Source: Streptomyces ardesiacus | Lineage (GTDB): Bacteria > Actinomycetota > Actinomycetes > Streptomycetales > Streptomycetaceae | Reading direction: 5' to 3' | Length of the DNA stretch: 64,000 nt | NCBI RefSeq assembly: GCF_003112575.1 | Contig: NZ_BEWC01000006.1 | Location: forward strand, 1-64,000 | Position numbers and translations under genes: made by a program | The notes under the pieces: generated by a model | The model's input: only the letters and a program-made list of their open reading frames with translations | Told to the model about the DNA's origin: nothing | Databases searched by the model: none | Shown: piece after piece, positions 34,257-41,487 of the stretch | Numbering within the stretch: position 1 is the first letter of the stretch | Layout of the letters: the number at the start of each line of letters is the position of its first letter

Positions 34257-35756
34257 CTAGGCCACGAACGTGCGCGGTGCCTCGCCGCCGCCGGTGCCCC
34301 CGTTCTCCACCAGCCGGGCCGCCGCGGCCAGTCGTACCGCCGCCTCCTCGGCCACCGCGCCGCCCACCGTGAACGGGAGCCGGACATACCCCTCGAAGGC
34401 GCCGTCCACCCCGAAGCGCGGCCCGGACGGCACCCGCACGCCCACCCGCTCCCCCGCCTCGGCGAGCCGGGAGCCCGACAGGCCGCCGGTCCGCACCCAG
34501 AGGGTGAGGCCGCCCCGGGGCACCTCGAACTCCCAGCCGGGCAGCTCCCGCCGTACCGCCGCCACCAGCTCGTCCCGGTTCTGCCGGGCCTGCTCGCGGC
34601 GCACCGTCACGGCCTGCTCCCAGCCGCCGGAGTTGAACAGCCAGTTCACGGCGAGCTGCTCCAGCACCGGCGTGCCCAGATCGGCGTACGCGCGCGCGGC
34701 GACCAGGCTGCGGACCACGTCGGGCGCGGCCCGGACCCAGCCGATGCGCATCCCGGCCCAGAAGGCCTTGCTCGCGGAGCCGACCGTGATCACGGTGGAC
34801 CCGGCCGGGTCGAAGGCGCACACCGGGCGCGGCATCTCGACGTCGTCGTCGAGCCGCAGCTCGGTCATCGTCTCGTCGGCCACCAGCACCGTCCCCGCCG
34901 AGCGGGCCGCGTCGACCAGGCGCCGCCGCTGGTCGTCGTCGGCGAGCGCGCCGGTGGGATTGTGGAAGTCGGCGACGACGTAGGCGATACGGGGCGCGGC
35001 GTCGCGCAGCACCTGCCGCCAGCGGTCCACGTCCCAGCCGGTGAGCCCCTCGGCCATCGCGACGGGCACCAGCCGGGCCCCGGCCTCGCGCATCAGCTGG
35101 AGGATGTTGGCGTAGGACGGCGACTCCACGGCGATGCGCTCGCCGCGTCCGCCGAAGAGGTGGCAGATGGCGTCGATCGCGCCCATGGCCCCGGTGGTCA
35201 CCATGATCTGCTCGGGCATCGTCGGGATGCCGCGCGCGGTGTAGCGCTCGGCGATCATCGCGCGCAGCGCGGGCAGCCCGGCCGGGTAGTCGCCGTGGGT
35301 GTGCGCGTACGGCGGCAGTTCCTCCAGGGCGCCCTGCACCGCGCGGGTGAGCCAGGGCTCGGGGGCGGGCAGCGCCGCGCACCCCAGGTCGATCACGGAC
35401 CCGAGGGCCTCGGGCGGCAGCGGTTCCAGACCTCGGGCCGGCAGCGGATTGCCGGCCGGAACGGCGGTCCAGCTGCCCGCGCCCCGCCGGGACTCCAGGA
35501 AGCCCTCGGCGCGCAGCGCCTCGTAGGCGGCGGCGACGGTGGTGCGGCTGACGGTCAGGGCGAGGGCCAGCTCGCGTTCGGCGGGCAGCCGGGCGGCGAC
35601 CGGGACGCGTCCCTCCAGCACGAGCAGCCGGATGCCGTCGGCGAGCGCGCGGTAGGCCGGTGGGCGGCGGGTGCCGGGCCCGGCCGGGCGGTCCTGCTGC
35701 GAGCCGAGAAGCCGGGCCAGTTGCCCCGCTCCCACGGCCGAGGTCCACTGCGCCAT
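34257..35756 (-). CDS. MocR-family regulator (GntR HTH fused to aminotransferase fold)
   Basis: A 499-residue protein. An N-terminal winged helix (about 30-110; LPAERELALALTVSRTTVAAAYEAL) is joined by a linker to a fold type I aminotransferase-like domain. The PLP-binding lysine lies in VGSASKAFWAGMRIGW, and VADFHNPTG and the later Asp (VADETMTELRL) are the other cofactor contacts, so PLP binding is expected. MocR proteins sense PLP or amino compounds rather than catalyse. The gene is divergent from a YczE-like membrane protein gene, a pairing seen for the YczR subgroup of MocR proteins; that membrane protein is its likely target. Tandem repeats in the 102-base spacer could be its operators. 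ATG 35756. Confidence 0.93.
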   Translation of the reverse strand: MAQWTSAVGAGQLARLLGSQQDRPAGPGTRRPPAYRALADGIRLLVLEGRVPVAARLPAERELALALTVSRTTVAAAYEALRAEGFLESRRGAGSWTAVPAGNPLPARGLEPLPPEALGSVIDLGCAALPAPEPWLTRAVQGALEELPPYAHTHGDYPAGLPALRAMIAERYTARGIPTMPEQIMVTTGAMGAIDAICHLFGGRGERIAVESPSYANILQLMREAGARLVPVAMAEGLTGWDVDRWRQVLRDAAPRIAYVVADFHNPTGALADDDQRRRLVDAARSAGTVLVADETMTELRLDDDVEMPRPVCAFDPAGSTVITVGSASKAFWAGMRIGWVRAAPDVVRSLVAARAYADLGTPVLEQLAVNWLFNSGGWEQAVTVRREQARQNRDELVAAVRRELPGWEFEVPRGGLTLWVRTGGLSGSRLAEAGERVGVRVPSGPRFGVDGAFEGYVRLPFTVGGAVAEEAAVRLAAAARLVENGGTGGGEAPRTFVA

Positions 35757-35804
35757 GGAAATCAGTCCACCTTCCCCGAATTGGCCATGGTTGACTCTCC
35801 CTCC

Positions 35805-35834
35805 CAGGCCACAGGGTGTCATGCGGCAGGCCAC
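35805..35834. promoter_or_regulatory. Direct repeats, candidate MocR operator
   Basis: CAGGCCAC occurs at 35805-35812 and again at 35827-35834, exactly 22 bases apart, about two helical turns. A partial third copy, TTGGCCA, lies at 35781-35787. MocR proteins such as GabR bind direct repeats, and this stretch lies between the divergent regulator and membrane protein genes. Confidence 0.5.
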
Positions 35835-35858
35835 TACGACCACACAGGGGGGCATCTC

Positions 35859-36542
35859 TTGTCCAGGCGGACCACTCACACCACGCGGACCGGGCAGCCG
35901 GGCCGACTCCCGCGGCGGCTGAGCCAGCTCTACGGCGGCCTCGTGCTCTACGGCGCGAGTTCCGCGCTGCTGGTCAGGTCCGGACTCGGGCTGGAGCCCT
36001 GGAACGTGCTGCACCAGGGCCTCGCCGAGCACACCGGGCTGTCGATGGGCGTGGTGCTGACGATCGTGGGCGCGGTGGTCCTGCTGCTGTGGATACCGCT
36101 GCGCCAGCGGCCGGGGCTCGGCACGGTCTCCAACGTGCTGGTGATCGGCGCCGCGATGGACGCCACGCTCGGCGTCGTGCCGGACGCCCGTGGCTGGGCG
36201 CTGCGGATCGCCGCGATGGTGGCGGGCATCGTCCTGAACGGTGCGGCGACCGGGCTGTACATCGCCGCGCGGTTCGGCCCGGGTCCGCGCGACGGCCTGA
36301 TGACGGGGCTGAACCAGCGCACCGGGTTCTCGGTCCGGCTGGTGCGGACCGCCGTCGAGATCACCGTCGTGGTGACGGGCTTCGCCCTCGGCGGCACGGT
36401 CGGTCTCGGCACCCTGCTCTACGCGGTGTCGATCGGACCGCTGGCCCAGGTGTTCCTGCGCGTGTTCGCCGTGCCGTCGGCACCGGACGGCAGCACGCTG
36501 GTTGCCGCCGGTCAACCCCGGCGCGCGATACTGCGTCGGTGA
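35859..36542 (+). CDS. YczE-like integral membrane protein
   Basis: A 227-residue protein with about five to six membrane segments (YGGLVLYGASSALLV, GVVLTIVGAVVLLLWIPL, VSNVLVIGAAMDATLGV, IAAMVAGIVLNGAATGLYIAA, and later ones), including the family feature GLGLEPWNVLHQGLA and GPRDGLMTGL. Function is unknown; members are often controlled by a divergent MocR regulator. The best ribosome site (AGGGGGG) precedes TTG 35859, giving MSRRTTHTT; an ATG at 35787 is an alternative. The stop overlaps the GTG of the phosphodiesterase gene (GTGA), so translation is coupled. Confidence 0.85.
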   Translation: MSRRTTHTTRTGQPGRLPRRLSQLYGGLVLYGASSALLVRSGLGLEPWNVLHQGLAEHTGLSMGVVLTIVGAVVLLLWIPLRQRPGLGTVSNVLVIGAAMDATLGVVPDARGWALRIAAMVAGIVLNGAATGLYIAARFGPGPRDGLMTGLNQRTGFSVRLVRTAVEITVVVTGFALGGTVGLGTLLYAVSIGPLAQVFLRVFAVPSAPDGSTLVAAGQPRRAILRR

Positions 36543-37306
36543 CCACGCCGATACGCCACCCCTACCTCGACCATCCCGGCCCGATCCCGTTCGCCCACCG
36601 GGGCGGGGCGGCGGACGGCCTGGAGAACACGCTGCGGCAGTTCCGCCGCGCGGTGGAGGCCGGCTACCGGTACATCGAGACCGACGTGCACGCCACGCGG
36701 GACGGGAGGCTGGTCGCCTTCCACGACGCGACCCTGGACCGGGTGACCGACGGCGCCGGGCGGATCGCCGACCTGCCGTGGCAGGACGTGCGGCACGCGC
36801 GCGTGGCGGGCGAGGAACCGGTCCCGCTCTTCGAGGAGCTGCTGGAGACCTTTCCCGGGACGCGCTGGAACGTCGACGTGAAGGCGGAGTCCGCGCTGCG
36901 GCCCCTGCTCGAACTGGTCCGACGGCACGACGCCTGGGACCGGATCTGCGTCGGCTCGTTCTCCGAGGCGCGCGTGGTCCGCGCCCAGCGCCTGGCCGGG
37001 CCGCGCCTGGCCACCTCGTACGGCACCCGGGGCGTCCTCGGTCTGCGGCTGCGTTCCTGGGGCCTACCGGCCGTGCCGCGCCGCTCGGCGGTGGCCGCCC
37101 AGGTCCCCGAGGCGCAGTCGGGCGTCCGCGTGGTGGACCACCGCTTCGTGCGCGCCGCCCACGCGCGCGGGCTGCAGGTGCACGTCTGGACGGTGAACGA
37201 CCCGGACCGGATGCACCGGCTCCTGGATCTGGGAGTGGATGGCATCATGACCGATCACATCGACACACTGCGCAAGGTCATGGAGGACCGCGGCGTCTGG
37301 GCATGA
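36539..37306 (+). CDS. Glycerophosphodiester phosphodiesterase
   Basis: A 255-residue GDPD-family enzyme that hydrolyses glycerophosphodiesters to glycerol-3-phosphate and an alcohol. The family signature is complete: FAHRGG near residue 18, the ENT and YRYIETDVHATRDG segments with the metal-binding Glu and Asp, and the second His in VAFHDATLDR. The end of the barrel (VHVWTVNDP, GVDGIMTDHID) is also typical. No signal peptide is visible, so it acts inside the cell. It starts at a GTG overlapping the upstream stop and its stop overlaps the next ATG, making a tightly coupled three-gene unit with the membrane protein and the transporter. Confidence 0.94.
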   Translation: MTTPIRHPYLDHPGPIPFAHRGGAADGLENTLRQFRRAVEAGYRYIETDVHATRDGRLVAFHDATLDRVTDGAGRIADLPWQDVRHARVAGEEPVPLFEELLETFPGTRWNVDVKAESALRPLLELVRRHDAWDRICVGSFSEARVVRAQRLAGPRLATSYGTRGVLGLRLRSWGLPAVPRRSAVAAQVPEAQSGVRVVDHRFVRAAHARGLQVHVWTVNDPDRMHRLLDLGVDGIMTDHIDTLRKVMEDRGVWA

Positions 37307-38715
37307 GGCCCGGCCGCGCCCCGGGGGCGGTGCGCGTGCACGGGGAGGCGAGGGCACGGGTGGGCACCGACACCCTGCGGACGGACGCGGCCGACGGAGC
37401 CGACGGGGCGGCCGAACGGCGGCGCGAGCAGCGCGGCTGGTACTTCTACGACTGGGCGTGCTCCGTCTACTCGACGAGCGTGCTCACCGTGTTCCTGGGG
37501 CCCTACCTGACCTCGGTCGCCGAGTCGGCGGCGGACGCGGACGGGTACGTCCACCCGCTGGGCATCCCGGTGCGCGCCGGGTCGTTCTTCGCGTACTCGG
37601 TGTCGCTGTCGGTCGTCGTGGCGGTGCTGGTGATGCCCCTGGTGGGTGCCGCCGCCGACCGCTCGGGCCGCAAGAAGCCACTGCTGGCCGCCGCCGCGTA
37701 CACCGGCGCGGCGGCCACGACCGGCATGTTCTTCCTCGACGGCGACCGCTATCTGCTGGGCGGCCTGCTCCTGGTCGTCGCCAACGCGGCGCAGTCGGTC
37801 GCGATGATGCTCTACAACTCCTACCTGCCGCAGATCGCCCCGCCCGAGGAGCGCGACGCGGTCTCCTCCCGCGGCTGGGCCTTCGGCTACGCGGCCGGTT
37901 CCCTGGTCCTGGTCGCCAACCTGATCCTGTACACCGGCCACGATTCCTTCGGGCTGAGCGAGAGCGCGGCGGTCCGTATCTGTCTGGCGTCGGCCGGCCT
38001 GTGGTGGGGCGCCTTCGCGCTCGTTCCGCTGCGCCGGCTGCGGGACCGGCGGGCGGTGGCCCGGGAGGCCGCGCTGCCCGGCTTCCGGCAGCTCGCGGCG
38101 ACCGTCCGGGACATGCGCCGCCGCCCGCTGACGCTGGCCTTCCTGCTGGCTTACCTGGTCTACAACGACGGCATCCAGACGGTGATCTCCCAGGCCTCGG
38201 TCTACGGCTCCGAGGAACTGGGTCTCGGGCAGTCCACGCTCATCGTGGCGGTGCTGCTGGTCCAGGTACTGGCGGTGGCGGGCGCGCTGGCGCTGGGCCT
38301 GCTGGCCCGGAGGTACGGGGCCAAGCGCACGATCCTGGGATCGCTGGTCGCCTGGACGGTGACCCTCGCCGCCGGGTACTTCCTGCCCGCCGGGGCACCC
38401 GGCTGGTTCTTCGTGCTGGCCGCGGGGATCGGGCTCGTCCTGGGCGGCAGCCAGGCGCTGTCCCGCTCCCTGTTCTCCCACCTGGTCCCGCCGGGCAAGG
38501 AGGCCGAGTACTTCTCGGCGTACGAGATGAGCGACCGCGGGATGAGCTGGCTAGGGCCGCTGCTCTTCGGCCTCACCTACCAGCTCACCGGGAGCTACCG
38601 CGACGCGATCATCTCGCTGGTCGCCTTCTTCGTGATCGGTTTCCTGCTGCTGGCGCGCGTGTCCGTGCGGCGGGCGATCGCCGACGCGGGCAATCCGGTA
38701 CCCGAAAGGATTTAG
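37303..38715 (+). CDS. MFS transporter (UMF1 / Atg22-like)
   Basis: A 470-residue transporter with twelve predicted membrane segments and a 50-residue N-terminal extension. The motif RGWYFYDWACSVYSTSV at the first helix and the loop AAADRSGRKKPLL (major facilitator loop 2-3 signature) place it in the UMF1/Atg22-like group. Late helices include LGGSQALSRSLFSHLVP with PPGKEAEYFS, also typical. The substrate is unknown; yeast Atg22 exports amino acids from the vacuole, which should not be carried over directly. The ATG overlaps the upstream stop (ATGA); a start further inside, closer to the first helix, is possible. Confidence 0.88.
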   Translation: MRPGRAPGAVRVHGEARARVGTDTLRTDAADGADGAAERRREQRGWYFYDWACSVYSTSVLTVFLGPYLTSVAESAADADGYVHPLGIPVRAGSFFAYSVSLSVVVAVLVMPLVGAAADRSGRKKPLLAAAAYTGAAATTGMFFLDGDRYLLGGLLLVVANAAQSVAMMLYNSYLPQIAPPEERDAVSSRGWAFGYAAGSLVLVANLILYTGHDSFGLSESAAVRICLASAGLWWGAFALVPLRRLRDRRAVAREAALPGFRQLAATVRDMRRRPLTLAFLLAYLVYNDGIQTVISQASVYGSEELGLGQSTLIVAVLLVQVLAVAGALALGLLARRYGAKRTILGSLVAWTVTLAAGYFLPAGAPGWFFVLAAGIGLVLGGSQALSRSLFSHLVPPGKEAEYFSAYEMSDRGMSWLGPLLFGLTYQLTGSYRDAIISLVAFFVIGFLLLARVSVRRAIADAGNPVPERI

Positions 38716-38741
38716 CGCTGGGCGCGAAAGGGCTGTAGTGT
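38712..38741 (+). promoter_or_regulatory. Candidate vegetative promoter upstream of rbpA
   Basis: TTAGCG (38712-38717) and TAGTGT (38736-38741) are spaced by 18 bases, overlapping the stop of the transporter gene. It would give an rbpA message with a leader of about 245 bases. Confidence 0.35.
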
Positions 38742-38904
38742 ACGCGTTTGGCCTGCCAGGCGTACCGTTACTGCGCGTCAAAGGTGCCGAATCGCTATGT
38801 CACGTCTGTCTGCAGAGGTGACAAACCGGACGTCGGCGGGTACTGCACTGGTTGCAAGGCTGCGGCTGCGACGGCGACGCAGGGCCCGGATCGGGAGTCG
38901 GGAC

Positions 38905-38931
38905 GGGAATCTTTACCGCCGCCCGGACGTT
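38905..38931 (+). promoter_or_regulatory. SigR-type promoter of rbpA
   Basis: GGGAAT (38905-38910) and GTT (38929-38931) are separated by exactly 18 bases, the consensus for the thiol-stress sigma factor SigR. rbpA of S. coelicolor is known to have a SigR-dependent promoter, so this site fits expectation. The transcript would start about 50 bases before the ATG. Confidence 0.88.
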
Positions 38932-38994
38932 GACCGGATGACGACGACAGCGACACACCTGTCCTGTGGGCGACAAGCCCGGGAGGCACGATTC

Positions 38995-39369
38995 ATGAGT
39001 GAGCGAGCTCTTCGCGGCACGCGCCTCGTGGTGACCAGCTACGAGACGGACCGCGGCATCGACCTGGCCCCGCGCCAGGCCGTGGAGTACGCATGCGAGA
39101 AGGGGCATCGTTTCGAGATGCCGTTCTCGGTCGAGGCGGAGATCCCGCCGGAGTGGGAGTGCAAGGTCTGCGGGGCCCAGGCACTTCTGGTGGACGGCGA
39201 CGGCCCTGAGGAGAAGAAGGCCAAGCCCGCGCGTACGCACTGGGACATGCTGATGGAGCGACGCACCCGCGAGGAGCTCGAAGAGGTCCTCGAGGAGCGG
39301 CTGGCCGTTCTGCGCTCCGGCGCGATGAACATCGCGGTCCATCCGCGAGACAGCCGTAAGAGTGCGTAG
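38995..39369 (+). CDS. rbpA: RNA polymerase-binding protein RbpA
   Basis: A 124-residue actinobacterial protein that binds the principal sigma factor and the RNA polymerase beta subunit, stabilising open complexes; it also affects rifampicin tolerance. Visible parts are the N-terminal tail, the central fold with cysteines (YACEKGHRFEMPF and WECKVCG), the basic linker KKAKPARTHWDML and the C-terminal sigma-interaction helix RRTREELEEVLEERLAVLR. Length and sequence are as expected for RbpA. ATG 38995 follows GGGAGGCACG. A 279-base leader region with two promoter candidates precedes it, and a perfect terminator follows. Confidence 0.98.
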   Translation: MSERALRGTRLVVTSYETDRGIDLAPRQAVEYACEKGHRFEMPFSVEAEIPPEWECKVCGAQALLVDGDGPEEKKAKPARTHWDMLMERRTREELEEVLEERLAVLRSGAMNIAVHPRDSRKSA

Positions 39370-39399
39370 CGGGAGACCGTAGGCGACACAGCCCGACAG

Positions 39400-39443
39400 C
39401 CGCGGGTGCCGTACATGAAGCCATGTACGGCACCCGCGGTTTT
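39400..39443. terminator. Perfect 18-pair terminator after rbpA
   Basis: The arms 39400-39417 and 39422-39439 are perfectly complementary around the loop AAGC, followed by TTTT (39440-39443). It lies 30 bases after the rbpA stop and 20 bases past the convergent fxsA stop, so it can serve both directions. Confidence 0.93.
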
Positions 39444-39462
39444 GTCGTGCCCGGGGAAGGAC

Positions 39463-40041
39463 TCAGCGCGTCAGCGGAGGACGGGGACCCTGCGGGGTGT
39501 CGTCCGGGTGCTCGTCCCGTATGACCTCGCCCTGGACCACCTTGCCGTCCGGGCGGTGCATCCTGGCCTGCCGGAAGGCGTCGCCCAGGGTGCCCGGGCC
39601 GGCGTCGCGGAGCTTGCGCTCGACCGTCCGCTGGGCGTAGCGGCTGACGGCCTTCTGCACCGGGGGCAGCAGCATCAGCAGGCCGAGCACGTCCGAGATC
39701 AGACCGGGCAGGATCAGGAGCAGCCCGCCCAGCATCATCAGGCCGTTGCCCTCGCTGTTCGGGCGGGCGGACTCGGGCGGGATACCCGACTGCTGCTGGT
39801 TGAGCGTGTCCGTGAGGTTGCGGAAGGCCCGGCGGCCGGCCGCCTTGATGACCACGGATCCGAGGACGACACCGGCGACCAGCAGCAGGAAGACCACGAA
39901 GCCGTTGGACGCTCCCGCGACCACGGTCAGCAGCCAGATCTCCAGCACCAGCCACAGGGCGACGCCCAGCGGCAGAAACGTGCGCAGCCGGGAGCGCGGG
40001 GGCCGGGCGGGGGACCTGGGGGTCTGGGCGCCTGTCGTCAT
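39463..40041 (-). CDS. fxsA: FxsA-family membrane protein
   Basis: A 192-residue cytoplasmic membrane protein. Segments TFLPLGVALWLVLEIWLLTVV and GFVVFLLLVAGVVLGSVVI in the first half and LMMLGGLLLILPGLISDVLGLLMLLPPV in the centre are characteristic of FxsA; the last includes the GLL..PG...D..G motif. E. coli FxsA relieves F-plasmid exclusion of phage T7; the general role is unknown. The cytoplasmic tail of about 60 residues is charged. It converges on rbpA and lies 46 bases downstream of ppm1 on the same strand, so co-transcription with ppm1 is plausible. Confidence 0.9.
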   Translation of the reverse strand: MTTGAQTPRSPARPPRSRLRTFLPLGVALWLVLEIWLLTVVAGASNGFVVFLLLVAGVVLGSVVIKAAGRRAFRNLTDTLNQQQSGIPPESARPNSEGNGLMMLGGLLLILPGLISDVLGLLMLLPPVQKAVSRYAQRTVERKLRDAGPGTLGDAFRQARMHRPDGKVVQGEVIRDEHPDDTPQGPRPPLTR

Positions 40042-40087
40042 ACTCCCAGTGTGCCTGGCCCCGGCTCAGTGCGGCATAAGGGGGAGG

Positions 40088-40963
40088 TCAGGCCTTGCCG
40101 TCGGACACCTTCGCCGACTCCGCCGACTCCGCCGGCTCCGCGGTCCCGGCCGGCCCGGACGACTTGTCACCGGGCCGCTTGTCGCGCCCCAGCACCTTGC
40201 CGACCCTCTCCCCCACACCCCACGTGGTGACCCGCCACAGGGCCTCGACGAGGATGTCGCGGCTCATCTTGGAGTCGCCCAGTTCGCGCTCGACGAACGT
40301 GATCGGCACCTCGACGACGTGGTAGCCCGCCTTGATCGCCCGACGGGCGAGGTCGACCTGGAAGCAGTACCCCTGCGAGGCGACCTCTTCGAGGCCGATC
40401 CCTTCGAGGGTCTCGCGGCGAAAGGCGCGGTAGCCGCCGGTGATGTCGCGCAGCGGCAGGTCGAGCGCGATCCGCGAGTACATGCTGCCGCCGCGCGAGA
40501 TGAACTCGCGGGACTTGGGCCAGTTCACCACCCGGCCGCCCGGCACCCAGCGGGAGCCGAGCACCAGGTCGGCACCCTTGAGGGCGGTCAGCAGCCGGGG
40601 CAGTTCCTCGGGCTGGTGGGAGCCGTCGGCGTCCATCTCGATCAGTACGCCGTAGCCGTGCTCCATGCCCCAGCGGAAGCCCGCGAGGTAGGCGGCGCCC
40701 AGACCTTCCTTGCCCTTGCGGTGCATGACCTGGACGTGGTCGTCCGCGGCGGCCAGTTCGTCGGCGAGCTCGCCGGTGCCGTCCGGGCTGTTGTCGTCGG
40801 CCACGAGCACGTGTGCCTCGGGGACGGCCTCGCGCACGCGCGCGACGATCGCCTTGATGTTCTCCGCCTCGTTGTAGGTCGGGATGATCACCAGGGCCGT
40901 GCCCAGCGGGCCGAACCGCCTCTCACGCCCCGCAGCCGCGGGCGTCCCGTCGCCGTCGTTCAC
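40088..40963 (-). CDS. ppm1: Polyprenol-phosphate-mannose synthase (Ppm1)
   Basis: Family 2 glycosyltransferase that moves mannose from GDP-mannose to polyprenyl phosphate on the inner membrane face, supplying the donor for protein O-mannosylation by Pmt. The 291-residue protein shows VIIPTYNEAENI at the start of the fold, DDNSPDGTGELAD, the DxD region EMDADGSHQP and the C-terminal VEVPITFVERELGDSKMS. It has no membrane domain, unlike some mycobacterial versions fused to an acyltransferase. In Streptomyces this enzyme is needed for glycosylation of the phage phiC31 receptor. The GTG at 40963 has GAAGGGG in front; GTG 40987 would add 8 residues. The tail is Ala/Glu/Ser-rich. Confidence 0.93.
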   Translation of the reverse strand: MNDGDGTPAAAGRERRFGPLGTALVIIPTYNEAENIKAIVARVREAVPEAHVLVADDNSPDGTGELADELAAADDHVQVMHRKGKEGLGAAYLAGFRWGMEHGYGVLIEMDADGSHQPEELPRLLTALKGADLVLGSRWVPGGRVVNWPKSREFISRGGSMYSRIALDLPLRDITGGYRAFRRETLEGIGLEEVASQGYCFQVDLARRAIKAGYHVVEVPITFVERELGDSKMSRDILVEALWRVTTWGVGERVGKVLGRDKRPGDKSSGPAGTAEPAESAESAKVSDGKA

Positions 40964-41487
40964 CACTGCCCCTTCGTGTCCGTGCACAGACCACCACCAT
41001 AATCGCCGCGGCCTGCGTCAACGTGACAGGACGGTCCTTCGGTGGTGTCGGTTCCCGGGAAGCGGGGTAGGGATGGCCGTTTCGGCACGTTGTGCGACGG
41101 ATGGGGGCCCGGCGCCCTTCGGGCCGGCCCGGGACCCGCCGGCTGCGGGTCGACCTGAGCCGTTGTCTACTGAGCGCCCGGGCCCCACCCGGGTCACACC
41201 TCCCGACCGGCCGGAACGTTCCCTCGTCGTGGCGCGGGCACTGAGCCTGGCTCCCAGCGACGGTGCCCCGGTGCGGCACACCGTCCCTGACTCAGCGGCG
41301 CCGCGACGCGTATGCGGAAGTTTCCCCGGTCGGGCGTCCGGTGGTGGACTCCGCCGAACCTACCGGCCCCCCGCCGTCGCCTGTCAACAGCCCTACGACC
41401 TGCGCCTTTGTCGCCAATGCGCAGGTCAGCGCGGAGGAGGCGCAGGTCGGGGCCGCACGAAGATCACCGCCCCGTCGGCCGTGGAGA
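40964..41487. other. Long intergenic region with a repeated 9-mer
   Basis: This 524-base stretch lies between ppm1 and the amidohydrolase gene, both on the minus strand. I find no gene with convincing codon bias. GCGCAGGTC occurs at 41419-41427 and 41440-41448, and its complement GACCTGCGC at 41397-41405, so the first pair could form a 9-pair stem with a 13-base loop about 60 bases after the amidohydrolase stop. A TTGACG on the minus strand near 41019 might belong to the ppm1 promoter, but spacing to the next -10-like box is short. Confidence 0.35.

Noticed and set aside
38797..39369. An N-terminally extended rbpA start at 38797
   Set aside because: The extension has poor codon bias, would cross the SigR promoter and makes a protein much longer than the known 124 residues.
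41018..41281. An 87-codon minus-strand frame in the spacer before ppm1
   Set aside because: Arg/Gly/Ser-rich, no ribosome site and irregular third-position bias; probably non-coding.
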